From assembly GCF_016595245.1 (NCBI RefSeq), contig NZ_JAENHM010000044.1, positions 339,501-403,500 on the forward strand: a DNA stretch of 64,000 nucleotides, written 5' to 3'. Source of the DNA: Azospirillum endophyticum. Lineage in GTDB: Bacteria > Pseudomonadota > Alphaproteobacteria > Azospirillales > Azospirillaceae. The notes beneath the pieces are model-generated. The model was not told where the DNA came from. It saw nothing but the letters and a program-made list of their open reading frames with translations, and searched no databases. Numbering within the stretch: position 1 is the first letter of the stretch; each line of letters begins with the position of its first letter. Below are positions 55,023 to 63,184 of the stretch, piece by piece. Made by a program: the position numbers and the translations under genes.

Positions 55023-55991
55023 TCATCCGTCCTGATGGCGCTTCTCCGCTGGCGGGATCGCTGCGAAGCGGGCGTTCCTGAAGTCGTGAAGCAGGCGGGC
55101 GGCGTCGCCCCCCGGTCGCGCATGGCCTCCGAGGGCGCTTTCCGGCAACCGGTAGAGGCAGCCGTCGCGGGCGAAGACGAGGTCGCCGCCGTCCCAGTCG
55201 GCCCAGTCGCTTCCGGGGAGATCGACCAGCACCTGTCCTTCACGATCAAGGACGCGATGGCTGAGGTCGTACCAGGCGCTTTCCCTCCGTCCGATGGCAT
55301 GCAGCAATTCTTGCAGCCGCCGTCCGCCCTCTCCCTCCTTCTCGACGATCCGCGGGGCTTCGAATGCGTAGAACGCGCCGGCCCGCCGTCCGCCCTTCCG
55401 CCCCTGGCCTTCGGCGACCATGCGCCAGCCATCGCGGCTGCGGATCGCCCAGTTGACCGGATTGTCCTCGCCACTGCCCGATCGCTCGCCGAGCGGCTTC
55501 ACCCGCATGTCCGCGGCCAACCGGAACCCTTCGGCCAGTTCGAAGCCCTTTGAATCGGGGGCGGCCCGATGGTTGAGAAGGAGCGTCTCCTCGTCCTCGA
55601 ACATGCCGCCGCCGCCCCAGCCGTCGCCCTTCGGCCACAGCGCCAGCGCCGTGAGGAAGGGGGGCTCGGACAAGGCCGTCCAGCTTCCGTAGGGCGGGCG
55701 ATAGGTCGCCGCGAAGTAGACCAGCAGCCTGCCCGAGGGGGAGAGATCGCAGCGCCGTTCATAGATGCGGCCCTTGAACCACTGGCCATGCTCGACTGTG
55801 TCGTCGTGCAAATCCCAGCGGATCAACTGAACCTGTCGCGACGGCCCGCGCCGGAAGATCACGCCCGTGCGCGCCGTCCGGGCAAGGATCGCATAGAGCC
55901 GTGTCGCCGACGATCTGCCTGCCGCTTCGGAGACGCCCATAGCCTCGCTGCCCTCGATGGCCGACACGGTATTCTTCACGTCATCGTTCAA
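55023..55991 (-). CDS. Hypothetical protein
   Basis: A 322-residue soluble protein that I cannot assign to a family with certainty. It is rich in Gly, Arg and Trp. Notable stretches are RRGPSRQVQLIRWDLHDDTV, EHGQWFKGRIYERRCDLSPS, LLVYFAATYRPPYGSWTALS and HRVLDREGQVLVDLPGSDWA. The last, with GGDLVFARDGCLYRLP, looks like beta-propeller blades or a WD-like surface. Similar RRGP-QL-W-TDTFE proteins occur widely in bacteria without a known role. It has no signal peptide; ATG 55991 is used, and Met-18 (55940) is an alternative start. It is monocistronic. Confidence 0.75.
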   Translation of the reverse strand: MNDDVKNTVSAIEGSEAMGVSEAAGRSSATRLYAILARTARTGVIFRRGPSRQVQLIRWDLHDDTVEHGQWFKGRIYERRCDLSPSGRLLVYFAATYRPPYGSWTALSEPPFLTALALWPKGDGWGGGGMFEDEETLLLNHRAAPDSKGFELAEGFRLAADMRVKPLGERSGSGEDNPVNWAIRSRDGWRMVAEGQGRKGGRRAGAFYAFEAPRIVEKEGEGGRRLQELLHAIGRRESAWYDLSHRVLDREGQVLVDLPGSDWADWDGGDLVFARDGCLYRLPESALGGHARPGGDAARLLHDFRNARFAAIPPAEKRHQDG

Positions 55992-56400
55992 TCGGTCGCC
56001 TCGCAGATGGCCGAATGCATTTAGATCGGATCACGGCCCACGTCGAATCCGGCTTTCGGTGATCCGGCCTGATGACCGGCCGAGCGCCGCCACACGGAAG
56101 ACCCTTGAGGTAGCCTCCGCGCGCCATGTGGGTAACGGCGAACACCCCTCCTCTCCTTTTCGCCCATTGGAAAATACGCGAACAGCCGGTTAAGCCAAGA
56201 TCGAGTTCGCCAGTGAACCCGTCTCCGGATCGATCCTGCTACCGTCCATGCGTGACCCAACCGATAGCGGCCCATTGCCGTATTTCCCAGCGCGGCCAGG
56301 AGACGGGTGCCTGTCCCCTCTGCGACCGGCCGTGGGCGAAGCCCGTTGGACTTCGGCCCGACGCCGCCGGTCGATCGTCACAAATCCAAGGAGATTTTCG
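55992..56400. other. Intergenic region without a supported gene
   Basis: This 409-bp gap holds no gene I can support. The plus-strand frame ending at 56404 includes CPLCDRPW, which looks like a zinc-knuckle start but does not continue as a known domain. The last part presumably contains the promoter of the small secreted protein at 56401. Confidence 0.4.
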
Positions 56401-56568
56401 ATGAAGGCTGTTTGCACGCTGTCGACGGGGACGGTTCGCGCCGCGCTCCTGGCTTTCACCGCCGTTTCGACGCTCGCGCTCCAGCCCGCCGCCACCCGGG
56501 CGCAGACGCCCGATCCGGACAGCTTCCATCAGATGATGAGCAACCAGCCTTCGGCCAGTTGCTCATGA
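56401..56568 (+). CDS. Short secreted protein, possibly the 5' part of a frameshifted gene
   Basis: A 55-residue frame made mostly of a signal peptide (AALLAFTAVSTLALQPAATR, cleavage near TRAQ) followed by TPDPDSFHQMMSNQPSA. ATG 56401 has AAGGAG upstream. The frame stops at 56566-56568 while the next frame, starting at ATG 56565, overlaps it by 4 bp and continues as a coherent protein. One base change could join the two into one exported 110-residue protein. Either it is a frameshifted gene or a coupled pair of tiny proteins; the former seems a little likelier because the mature part is too short alone. Confidence 0.55.
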   Translation: MKAVCTLSTGTVRAALLAFTAVSTLALQPAATRAQTPDPDSFHQMMSNQPSASCS

Positions 56569-56732
56569 TGAAGGCCGACACGCTGTTCGACATCGAGGAC
56601 TACGAAGCCTTCCTGCCGGTCTACGAACACTGCCTCTCCCAGATCGACCCGCCCGGCATCCGCGGCAACTGCGAGCTGGCGAAGGGGCTGGCCAAAAAGC
56701 GGAAAGGATTCTTTTCCAGACTGTTCCCCTGA
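56565..56732 (+). CDS. Short protein, possibly the 3' part of the frameshifted gene
   Basis: A 55-residue frame reading MMKADTLFDIEDYEAFLPVY and CELAKGLAKKRKGFFSRLFP. The acidic first half resembles a helical, TPR-like repeat, and the end is basic. It overlaps the previous frame by ATGA. On its own it lacks a signal peptide; joined to the frame before, it would be exported. Two Cys (EHCLSQ, GNCELA) could form a disulfide in the periplasm, which supports the joined version. Confidence 0.5.
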   Translation: MMKADTLFDIEDYEAFLPVYEHCLSQIDPPGIRGNCELAKGLAKKRKGFFSRLFP

Positions 56733-56930
56733 GGGGCCGGCGAATCCTCTCCCGTCAAAGCCATTTTGGAGGGCCCCGGGTTGAGACATCCTCGCGCCGG
56801 ACCGGGTGCCGGCTGCGGAGCATGGTGACGCCCTTCCTTTCCTCAGGCATGCTCGGCGCCAACGAGACGCCGACGAGACTGCCCGCCGATCCGACAGGAA
56901 GGGTCGGCCGCACCACCCAAGGAAGCACCG

Positions 56931-57494
56931 ATGCCCGTCCTGCGCCGCCGCGTCCTGATGGCCCTTTCCGCCGCGGCGCTGCTTGCCATCCCGGTCGCCA
57001 AGCCGGCAGCGGCGCTGGAGACGGCCGGCCTCGTCGTCTTGATGCGCCATGCGGAGGCGCCCGGCACCGGCGACCCGCCGGGCTTCAAGCTGGACGACTG
57101 CTCCACCCAGCGCCTTCTCAGCGACGACGGCCGTGCCCAGGCAGGGCGGATCGGCGAACGGATGCGGCAACTCGGCATCGGAGAGGCCCGCGTGCTGTCC
57201 AGCCAATGGTGCCGCTGCCTGGACACCGCCCGGCTGCTGGATCTCGGCCCGGTCAAGGAGATGCCGGCCCTCAACTCATTCATCGGCAGCCCGGAAGAGG
57301 AGAAGGACAGGGTCACCGAACTGCGCCAGTTCCTGGCCGACCTGCCGCCGGACGGCAAGCCGGTCGTGCTGGTCACCCATCAGGTCACCGTCACCGCCCT
57401 GACCGGCATCTTCCCCACCTCGGGCGAGGCCATCCTGCTGCGGGCCAACGGTACCCCCGCGCCCGAGCTGCTCGACCGTCTGCCGGCCCGCTGA
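56931..57494 (+). CDS. Exported histidine phosphatase-family protein
   Basis: A 187-residue periplasmic member of the histidine phosphatase (phosphoglycerate mutase-like) superfamily. A signal peptide covers residues 1-28 (MALSAAALLAIPVAKPAAA). The catalytic RHG-type motif is VVLMRHAEAPGTGD, with Ala in place of Gly as in SixA and some others. The second phosphate-binding region is VLSSQWCRCLDTARLL, and the second catalytic His is in VVLVTHQVTVTALTG. Secreted relatives act on small phosphate esters, but the substrate is unknown. ATG 56931 is the start; a longer frame reaches back to 56822 without family features. Confidence 0.9.
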   Translation: MPVLRRRVLMALSAAALLAIPVAKPAAALETAGLVVLMRHAEAPGTGDPPGFKLDDCSTQRLLSDDGRAQAGRIGERMRQLGIGEARVLSSQWCRCLDTARLLDLGPVKEMPALNSFIGSPEEEKDRVTELRQFLADLPPDGKPVVLVTHQVTVTALTGIFPTSGEAILLRANGTPAPELLDRLPAR

Positions 57495-57522
57495 CCGCGC
57501 GCAGCGGGACTGTCCAATCCGG

Positions 57523-58176
57523 CTAGCAGCCCGGCCTTTCCGGCATCCCGTCGACGGGCGGAGCGGGCACGCAGGGCTTTCCCGCGCCCTCCGCCGCCCT
57601 GCCATCCGCCGCTCCCGGAACGGCGCGGCCCGCGGATCCGGCCAAGTCGTAACCGGTCCAGGCCAGATGGCCCGGCGACATCAGCAGAGGCGCCCAGATC
57701 AGCGCGGACAGGATGTTGAAGGTCTGGAACTTCCGGTGGGGCATCGCCATCATGCCGGCCGTCGTCGGCACGACGGCGCGCAACGGGCCGATGAAGCGGG
57801 CCAGAAACACGCCTTTGCCGCCATGCCGAAGGAAGAAGGCTTCGCCACGGCGGCGCAGGTCGGGCTGCCTGCTGAGCGGCCAGAGCCGGAACATGCGCTC
57901 GCCGTAGCGCCGGCCCAGCCAGTAGGACGCGGCGTCTCCCAGAATGGCGCCGCCGGCGATCGCCAGATAGACCGACCAGAAATCGAGAACCCCCGCCGCC
58001 ACGAGCGCACCGGTCGCGGTCAGCATGACCACGCCGGGAATGAGAAGCCCGACGAGGGTCAGCCCTTCCGCGAACGCCATCAGGAAGATGATGACTTCCG
58101 CCCACTCCGCATGCGCCTCGATGAAGCCGGCGAGCGCGGTCCCGTACTCTGCGAAATCCGGGAATCCCGTCAGCAC
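57523..58176 (-). CDS. DedA-family membrane protein
   Basis: A 217-residue inner-membrane protein of the DedA/SNARE-associated superfamily. Visible marks are FAEGLTLVGLLIPGVVMLTA, AGGAILGDAASYWLGRRYGE, the conserved GGKGVFLARFIGPLRAVVPT with functional Glu/Arg/Gly residues, and AGMMAMPHRKFQTFNILSAL. DedA proteins are linked to lipid-carrier recycling and membrane integrity, some to polymyxin resistance. The C-terminal 35 residues are a low-complexity Gly/Ala tail. It converges with the phosphatase gene. Confidence 0.93.
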   Translation of the reverse strand: MLTGFPDFAEYGTALAGFIEAHAEWAEVIIFLMAFAEGLTLVGLLIPGVVMLTATGALVAAGVLDFWSVYLAIAGGAILGDAASYWLGRRYGERMFRLWPLSRQPDLRRRGEAFFLRHGGKGVFLARFIGPLRAVVPTTAGMMAMPHRKFQTFNILSALIWAPLLMSPGHLAWTGYDLAGSAGRAVPGAADGRAAEGAGKPCVPAPPVDGMPERPGC

Positions 58177-58378
58177 GATGTCTGCGCCCGCGTCCTCTCA
58201 GGCCCTGATGGGCGTCGGCGGCCGATGCGCCATCGTTGCCGGTCGATCATGGGGCTCAATCCTTTCGGTCGATGGCTCCAGGCGCACCACAGTTGGGCCC
58301 GTCCCCCCGGCCGTACAAGACGGCGCCCTTCGGATTGCCTTCCGGATCGTGGTGCGGCGGCTTTCGTCGCAGGGATCC

Positions 58379-59419
58379 TCACCCTTTCAGTTTCGCGAAA
58401 ACCGGAATGGCGACCTTATGGACCAGCGGGATCAGCAGGGCACCGATGAAAAGGCCTGCCACCCCGGCTATGCCCGCCGACACCAGCCACTCCACCAGCG
58501 CCGCGCCCACCGGAAATGCCTGGCCGACGGTGGTGGCGGCGGCGTGGATCGCATGCCCGATCTCCTGCAACCCATAGCCTTCCAGCCCATGGATGATGAT
58601 GCCTCCGCCGACCCAGAGCATCGCAGCGGTGCCGACGAGGGCGAGCAGCCTGAGGAACAGCGGCATCCCGTAGACCAGCCCGCGGCCAAGCCCCTGCGTC
58701 AGCGGACGCAGCCCCCGGTCCGCACCGCCCGGCGCGCCGGGAGCGGGACGGCGCAACCCCAGGAGGCTGGAAACAGGGCGGTCGTTCCGCGCCAGGGAAA
58801 TGCCGACATCGTCGGCCTTCACGATCAGGGCCACCGCACCATACACGACGATGGTGATGCCGGTCCCGACGACGGCCAGGATCACGGCCTGCATCCAGAA
58901 GGAGGAGACCTCCGCGGCGACGGTCGACAGCGTGATCGCCATGATCTCTGCGGACAGGATCAGGTCGGTCTTGATCGCGCTGCTCACCTTGGCGTCTTCG
59001 AACTGCCGGCCGGCCGCAGGGTCGCCGGCGGTCTCGCCGGCCTGGCCGGCATGGGCCGCATGCGGCCATATGGCCTCATGGACCTTCTCCGCCCCTTCGT
59101 AACAAAGGAACGCGCCGCCCATCATCAGCAGCGGCGTGATGGCCCAGGGCGCCACGAGACTCAGAATCAGGGCGGCCGGCAGCAGCAGGATCAGTTTGTT
59201 CTTCAGGGAACCGAGAGCGATCTTGCCGATGATCGGCAGCTCCCGATCCGCCGTGAATCCGACGACGTAGCGCGGAGTGACCGCGGCGTCGTCGACCACC
59301 ACACCGGCGGCTTTGGCCCCCGCCTTCGCGGCCTGCCCCGCGGCATCATCCAGGGACGCGGCCGCGACCTTCGCCAAGCCGACCACGTCGTCCAGCAGTG
59401 CGATCAATCCCGTGCTCAA
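58379..59419 (-). CDS. DUF808 (YedI-like) membrane protein
   Basis: A 346-residue inner-membrane protein of the DUF808/YedI family. It starts MSTGLIALLDDVVGLAKVAA, with the family stretches VVDDAAVTPRYVVGFTADRE, LPIIGKIALGSLKNKLILLL, LLMMGGAFLCYEGAEKVHE, the conserved KTDLILSAEIMAITLSTVA, and VGGGIIIHGLEGYG. It has about eight helices. The function is unknown; E. coli YedI is uncharacterised and not essential. Length is a little above the usual 305-330 because of an Ala/Gly-rich insertion near residues 125-140. The gene is monocistronic, next to DedA. Confidence 0.93.
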   Translation of the reverse strand: MSTGLIALLDDVVGLAKVAAASLDDAAGQAAKAGAKAAGVVVDDAAVTPRYVVGFTADRELPIIGKIALGSLKNKLILLLPAALILSLVAPWAITPLLMMGGAFLCYEGAEKVHEAIWPHAAHAGQAGETAGDPAAGRQFEDAKVSSAIKTDLILSAEIMAITLSTVAAEVSSFWMQAVILAVVGTGITIVVYGAVALIVKADDVGISLARNDRPVSSLLGLRRPAPGAPGGADRGLRPLTQGLGRGLVYGMPLFLRLLALVGTAAMLWVGGGIIIHGLEGYGLQEIGHAIHAAATTVGQAFPVGAALVEWLVSAGIAGVAGLFIGALLIPLVHKVAIPVFAKLKG

Positions 59420-59525
59420 GAAAGTGGCTCCCTACAGTCCTGGTGCACACCACCATACATCAGGCCGCTCCATTCCGATCAATCCCAGAAACCGGCCTCG
59501 GTGCAGGTTCTGTCCGGATCGGGGC

Positions 59526-60470
59526 CTAGCGCCGGAGCGCCACGGCCACCGCCCGGCTGACCGCGGCCGGAATGACCGACCCATGGGTCTCGCCCACGAA
59601 GGACACGAAACCCACCGCCGGCCCCCGCGGCGCCAGGGCCGTCAGCCGCTCCGCCAGTTCGCGCGCATTCCCCTCCATCCGCGCCTTGCGCCGACGCTCC
59701 TCGCGCGCCGGATCGGGCGGCTCGCCGGGCGGGGCCTGCAACTCGTTCCCACCCACCGTCACCAGCAGGCTGCGGCCGGCAGCGGCCGGCGGGAGAGCCG
59801 CGGTGAAGCGGCGCTCCCCGTCGAGGATGGCGCGGTCCTGCCACCAGATCGACGGGCTGGCGGCGACATAGCGCTGGAACGCCGCGCAGCGGGTGAACAG
59901 CGCATGCAGGACGAACAGCCCGCCATAGGAATGGCCGAACAGGGTCTGCCGGCCGCGGTCGACCCGGAACCGCCGCTCCACCTCCGGCTTCAAGTTATTC
60001 TCGATGAAGTCGAGGAAAGCGTCGGCGCCGCCGGTCCCGGACGGCGCTCCGGCGGCCGGCGGCGTGTAGTCCCGCGCCCGCCGCATCTGGTCGAACGGCT
60101 TGTCGCCCGGATAGCCGATGGCGACCACCAGGGCCGGCGGGATCCCCGCCGCCGCGCCATGGCCGCCGACCACCCGCATCGCCTCGGTCGCCGTGCCGAA
60201 GACGCTGTTGCCGTCCAGCAGATACAGCACCGGCCAGCCCTCCGGCGGCGGCGGAGTCTCCGGCCAGGATGCGAAGAGGCGATGGGGCCGGGCCGGGTCG
60301 CCGCCGGCCGTCATGTCCCACTGCACCGTGCGGGGCAGCGTCACCGCCACCGGCTCCCCGGCCGCCGAGGACCCGCAAGTCATCAGGTCGGCTGCCACCG
60401 CCGCGGCCGCCGCGCCCAACAGGCCGCGCCGTGTCATCCTCCCATCGCTTGTCGCCAACTCGCTCACCAT
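59526..60470 (-). CDS. Siderophore esterase-like alpha/beta hydrolase
   Basis: A 314-residue exported alpha/beta hydrolase of the enterochelin esterase/IroE (esterase D) type. The N-terminus has twin arginines, RMTRRGLLGAAAAAVAADLM, and may be a Tat signal with a lipobox-like Cys (TCGSS). The nucleophile elbow is LFGHSYGGLFVLHALF, and the late His is in FVGETHGSVIP, with the Asp probably in between. The start overlaps the TonB receptor stop (ATGGTGA), so it is coupled to receptor translation. It probably cleaves the ester backbone of an imported ferric siderophore to release iron. Confidence 0.9.
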   Translation of the reverse strand: MVSELATSDGRMTRRGLLGAAAAAVAADLMTCGSSAAGEPVAVTLPRTVQWDMTAGGDPARPHRLFASWPETPPPPEGWPVLYLLDGNSVFGTATEAMRVVGGHGAAAGIPPALVVAIGYPGDKPFDQMRRARDYTPPAAGAPSGTGGADAFLDFIENNLKPEVERRFRVDRGRQTLFGHSYGGLFVLHALFTRCAAFQRYVAASPSIWWQDRAILDGERRFTAALPPAAAGRSLLVTVGGNELQAPPGEPPDPAREERRRKARMEGNARELAERLTALAPRGPAVGFVSFVGETHGSVIPAAVSRAVAVALRR

Positions 60471-63010
60471 TTGTAGCGCACCCCCGCCAGCACCAGCCGC
60501 CGGTCGCCGAAGAAGCAGGCGGTGGCGGTGGCGCAGCTGGACACATAGTCCTTGTCGAACAGGTTGGTGACGTTCAGCGTCAGCTCCGCCCCCGTCAATT
60601 GGGTCTTCAGGGCGCCGAGGTCGTAGCGGATCGCCGCGTCGGCCAGCGTGTAGGACGGCACCTCGAAGCTGTTCACGTCGTTCCCGGCGGTCGGCCCGAC
60701 GTAGCGGACGCCGCCGCCCAGTTCCAGCCCGGCGAGGGGGCCGCTCTGGAAGCGGTAATTGACCCAGCCGCTCGCCATATGGTGCGGCACCTGCGGCACG
60801 CGGTTGCCGGCGACGCCGGCCGTATTGGATTTCGTCACCTCGGCGTCGATGTAGCTGTAGGCGCCGATCAGATCCAGGCTGCTGGTCAGGCTCGCCCGCC
60901 CCTCCAGCTCGATGCCGCGGGAGCGGATCTCGCCGGTCTGGACGCTGTAGAGGGTGTTCAGCGGATCGGCGGTCAGCACGTCGCGCTGGCGGATCGAATA
61001 GCCGGCCAGCTGGATGAAGCTGTTCAGTCCCGGCGGCTGGTACTTGACGCCGGCCTCATACTGCTCGCCCTTGGTCGGAGAGAAGGCCCCCCCGCCGCGC
61101 GCCGGCGAATAGCTGCCGGAATTCGGCAGGAAGCTGGTGGAATAGTTGACGTAGGGCGTGATGCCGGTGTCGAACAGGTAGAGCAGCCCGGCCCGCCAGG
61201 TGAAGGCATCGTCGGACTGGCTGGTCCGGCTGTTGCCGGCGGACAGGACCGTCGTTTCGCTGTCGGCGCGGTCATGGCGCACGCCGACGGTCAGGCGCCA
61301 GTTCTCATAGGCCACCTGATCCTGCGCGTAGAAGCCGAGCTGCGTCTGGATCTGCCGCGTGGTCTGCACGCTGCGCGCGGTGGGGAAATTGTAGCCGTAG
61401 ACCGGATTGAAGATGTCCAGGGTCGGCACGGTCACGCCGGTGAACTGGCCCAGGGCGCGACGGGCGAAGCCGCGCGACCAGTCGGTGCCGAACAGCAGCG
61501 TGTGGTCCACCGGCCCGGTCGCCACCGTGGCCTGCGCCTGGTTGTCGACCGCCACCGTGTTGGCCATGTCGTCGACGTCGCTGATCGACCGGTTGGCCGT
61601 GCGCTGGTTGGCCTGGAGCGACGAGAGGGAGATGGCGCTGAAGGACGAGTCGACGTGGTTGTAGCGGGCGTTCTGCCGCAGGGTCCAGACGTCGCTCAGC
61701 CGGTGTTCGAACTGGTAGCCGATCGACGCCGAATTGCGCGTGTAGTTGTCATAGGCCGGGTCGCCGGCATAGAAGCCGGAGCCGAGCCTGCCGTTGCGGT
61801 TCGGCAGCACCGTGCCGACCGCCGGCGCGAAATTGTAGAATCCGCCCTCCGGGTCGCGCTGGTAGCTGGCCAGCACGGTCAGGCTGGTGTCGGAGGTCGG
61901 CTTCCAGGTGATGGCCGGCGCGATGGCGATGCGGTCGTCGTCCACATCGTCGAACTGCGTGCCCGATTTGCGGCCGATGCCGGTCAGGCGGTACAGGAAC
62001 CGGCCGTCCTCCGTCAGCTTGCCGCCGGCATCGAACATGGTCTGCAGACGGTCGTTGCTGCCGGCCTCCACGCGCAGCTCGTGGGTGTCGGTCTCGGTCG
62101 GGCGGCGGCTGACCAGATTGACGATGCCGCCCGAGCCCGCCTGCCCATAGAGGACGGAGGCCGGACCGCGCAGGATCTCGATGCGCTCCAGCAGCCAGGG
62201 ATCGACCGTCGGGATGGCGTAGGAGATGCTGCGCTGCTGCCGAAGCCCGTCCAGGAAGTTGACGTAGGCCGCACCGGCACCCTGCCCGCCGAAGCCGCGC
62301 ACGAACACGCTGTCGTAACGGGCGCTCGGCCGCACCTCGGCCAGGACGCCGGGGGTGTAGCGCAGGGTCTGCGACACCGTCTGCGATCCCTGATCGTCCA
62401 TCTGGTCGCGCGTCACCACGCTGACCGACTGCGGCGATTCGATCAGCGGCGTGTCGGTCTTGGTGCCGGTGGTGGTCACCCCCGCGACATAGCCCTCGAC
62501 CGGCTGCCAGCTCCGCCAGGCGGTGGCCTGGACATTGACCTCCGGCAACTGGATGGCGCTGCCGGCATCGCCGGATACCGCCGGGGCCGGCATCAGCGTC
62601 ACGGTGCCGGCATCGGTGTAGCGCCAAGTCAGGCCGGTGCCCTGCAGCAGCTTCGGCAGCGCCTGGTCGACCGACAGCCGCCCGCTGACTCCGGGAGAGC
62701 GCAGGTTCGCCGTCATGTCCGAACCGTAGAGAAGCTGAATGCCGGCCCGGCTGGCGAAATCGGTCAGGGCCGAGGACAGCGGCTGCGCCGGAATGTCGTA
62801 TTGGCGGGCATCCCCCGCCGCCGTACCAGTCGCCGCACCAGTCGCCGTTTGGGCATGCGCGGTCCCACCCGCCGTCGCCACGCAGGCCATGGTCGCCAGC
62901 AGAAGGGCACGCAGGGATTTGCGAGAGGGTTCAAAGGCGGAATTAAGGGCGGAATGATGCGGAATCCTGGCCTGTGCCGCGCCCCCCGCGGCACGGATGT
63001 CGGTCGCCAT
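60464..63010 (-). CDS. TonB-dependent siderophore receptor with STN domain
   Basis: An 848-residue outer-membrane receptor of the FpvA/FecA type. A signal peptide (about residues 34-56, ALLLATMACVATAGGTAHAQ) is followed by the signalling STN domain (about 60-145, AQPLSSALTDFASRAGIQLL). The TonB box and plug come next (SPQSVSVVTRDQMDDQGSQT, ILRGPASVLYGQAGSGGIVN), and the 22-strand barrel ends in the usual aromatic residue, RLVLAGVRYKW. The STN domain talks to the FecR anti-sigma factor encoded upstream, so the ferric siderophore induces its own uptake. ATG 63010 is used, preceded by GAAGAG; a TTG at 63031 would add seven residues. It is cotranscribed with the esterase. Confidence 0.95.
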   Translation of the reverse strand: MATDIRAAGGAAQARIPHHSALNSAFEPSRKSLRALLLATMACVATAGGTAHAQTATGAATGTAAGDARQYDIPAQPLSSALTDFASRAGIQLLYGSDMTANLRSPGVSGRLSVDQALPKLLQGTGLTWRYTDAGTVTLMPAPAVSGDAGSAIQLPEVNVQATAWRSWQPVEGYVAGVTTTGTKTDTPLIESPQSVSVVTRDQMDDQGSQTVSQTLRYTPGVLAEVRPSARYDSVFVRGFGGQGAGAAYVNFLDGLRQQRSISYAIPTVDPWLLERIEILRGPASVLYGQAGSGGIVNLVSRRPTETDTHELRVEAGSNDRLQTMFDAGGKLTEDGRFLYRLTGIGRKSGTQFDDVDDDRIAIAPAITWKPTSDTSLTVLASYQRDPEGGFYNFAPAVGTVLPNRNGRLGSGFYAGDPAYDNYTRNSASIGYQFEHRLSDVWTLRQNARYNHVDSSFSAISLSSLQANQRTANRSISDVDDMANTVAVDNQAQATVATGPVDHTLLFGTDWSRGFARRALGQFTGVTVPTLDIFNPVYGYNFPTARSVQTTRQIQTQLGFYAQDQVAYENWRLTVGVRHDRADSETTVLSAGNSRTSQSDDAFTWRAGLLYLFDTGITPYVNYSTSFLPNSGSYSPARGGGAFSPTKGEQYEAGVKYQPPGLNSFIQLAGYSIRQRDVLTADPLNTLYSVQTGEIRSRGIELEGRASLTSSLDLIGAYSYIDAEVTKSNTAGVAGNRVPQVPHHMASGWVNYRFQSGPLAGLELGGGVRYVGPTAGNDVNSFEVPSYTLADAAIRYDLGALKTQLTGAELTLNVTNLFDKDYVSSCATATACFFGDRRLVLAGVRYKW

Positions 63011-63128
63011 CGTCGTCTCTTCGGTCTGCAATCGATCCCGCGGCCCGTTGCCAAGGCCAAGCCGGGATCCTCCTGACTGGTGAGACCGGCGGCGGTGCCA
63101 AACCCCTGACGTCGATTTCCAATTTTTC

Positions 63129-63143
63129 TGCGAATTATTCTCA
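63129..63143. promoter_or_regulatory. Candidate iron-regulator (Fur-like) box
   Basis: TGCGAATTATTCTCA has a GAATTATTC inner inverted repeat and TGC/TCA ends, like alphaproteobacterial Fur/Irr-family sites of TGCNAATNATTNGCA form. It lies 119 bp upstream of the TonB receptor, in the only A+T-rich stretch of the gap to fecR. Confidence 0.4.
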
Positions 63144-63184
63144 AAAAAGGAGCCGCCCGGCTTTCCACCCCGCCGGGAGGCCGG

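Noticed and set aside
56126..56404. Possible zinc-knuckle protein (CPLCDRPW)
   Set aside because: No ribosome site, no further metal ligands and no recognisable domain continue after the motif.
60269..63076. 935-codon plus-strand open frame opposite the TonB receptor
   Set aside because: It is antisense to a full-length receptor with all domains; its composition is that of a shadow frame.
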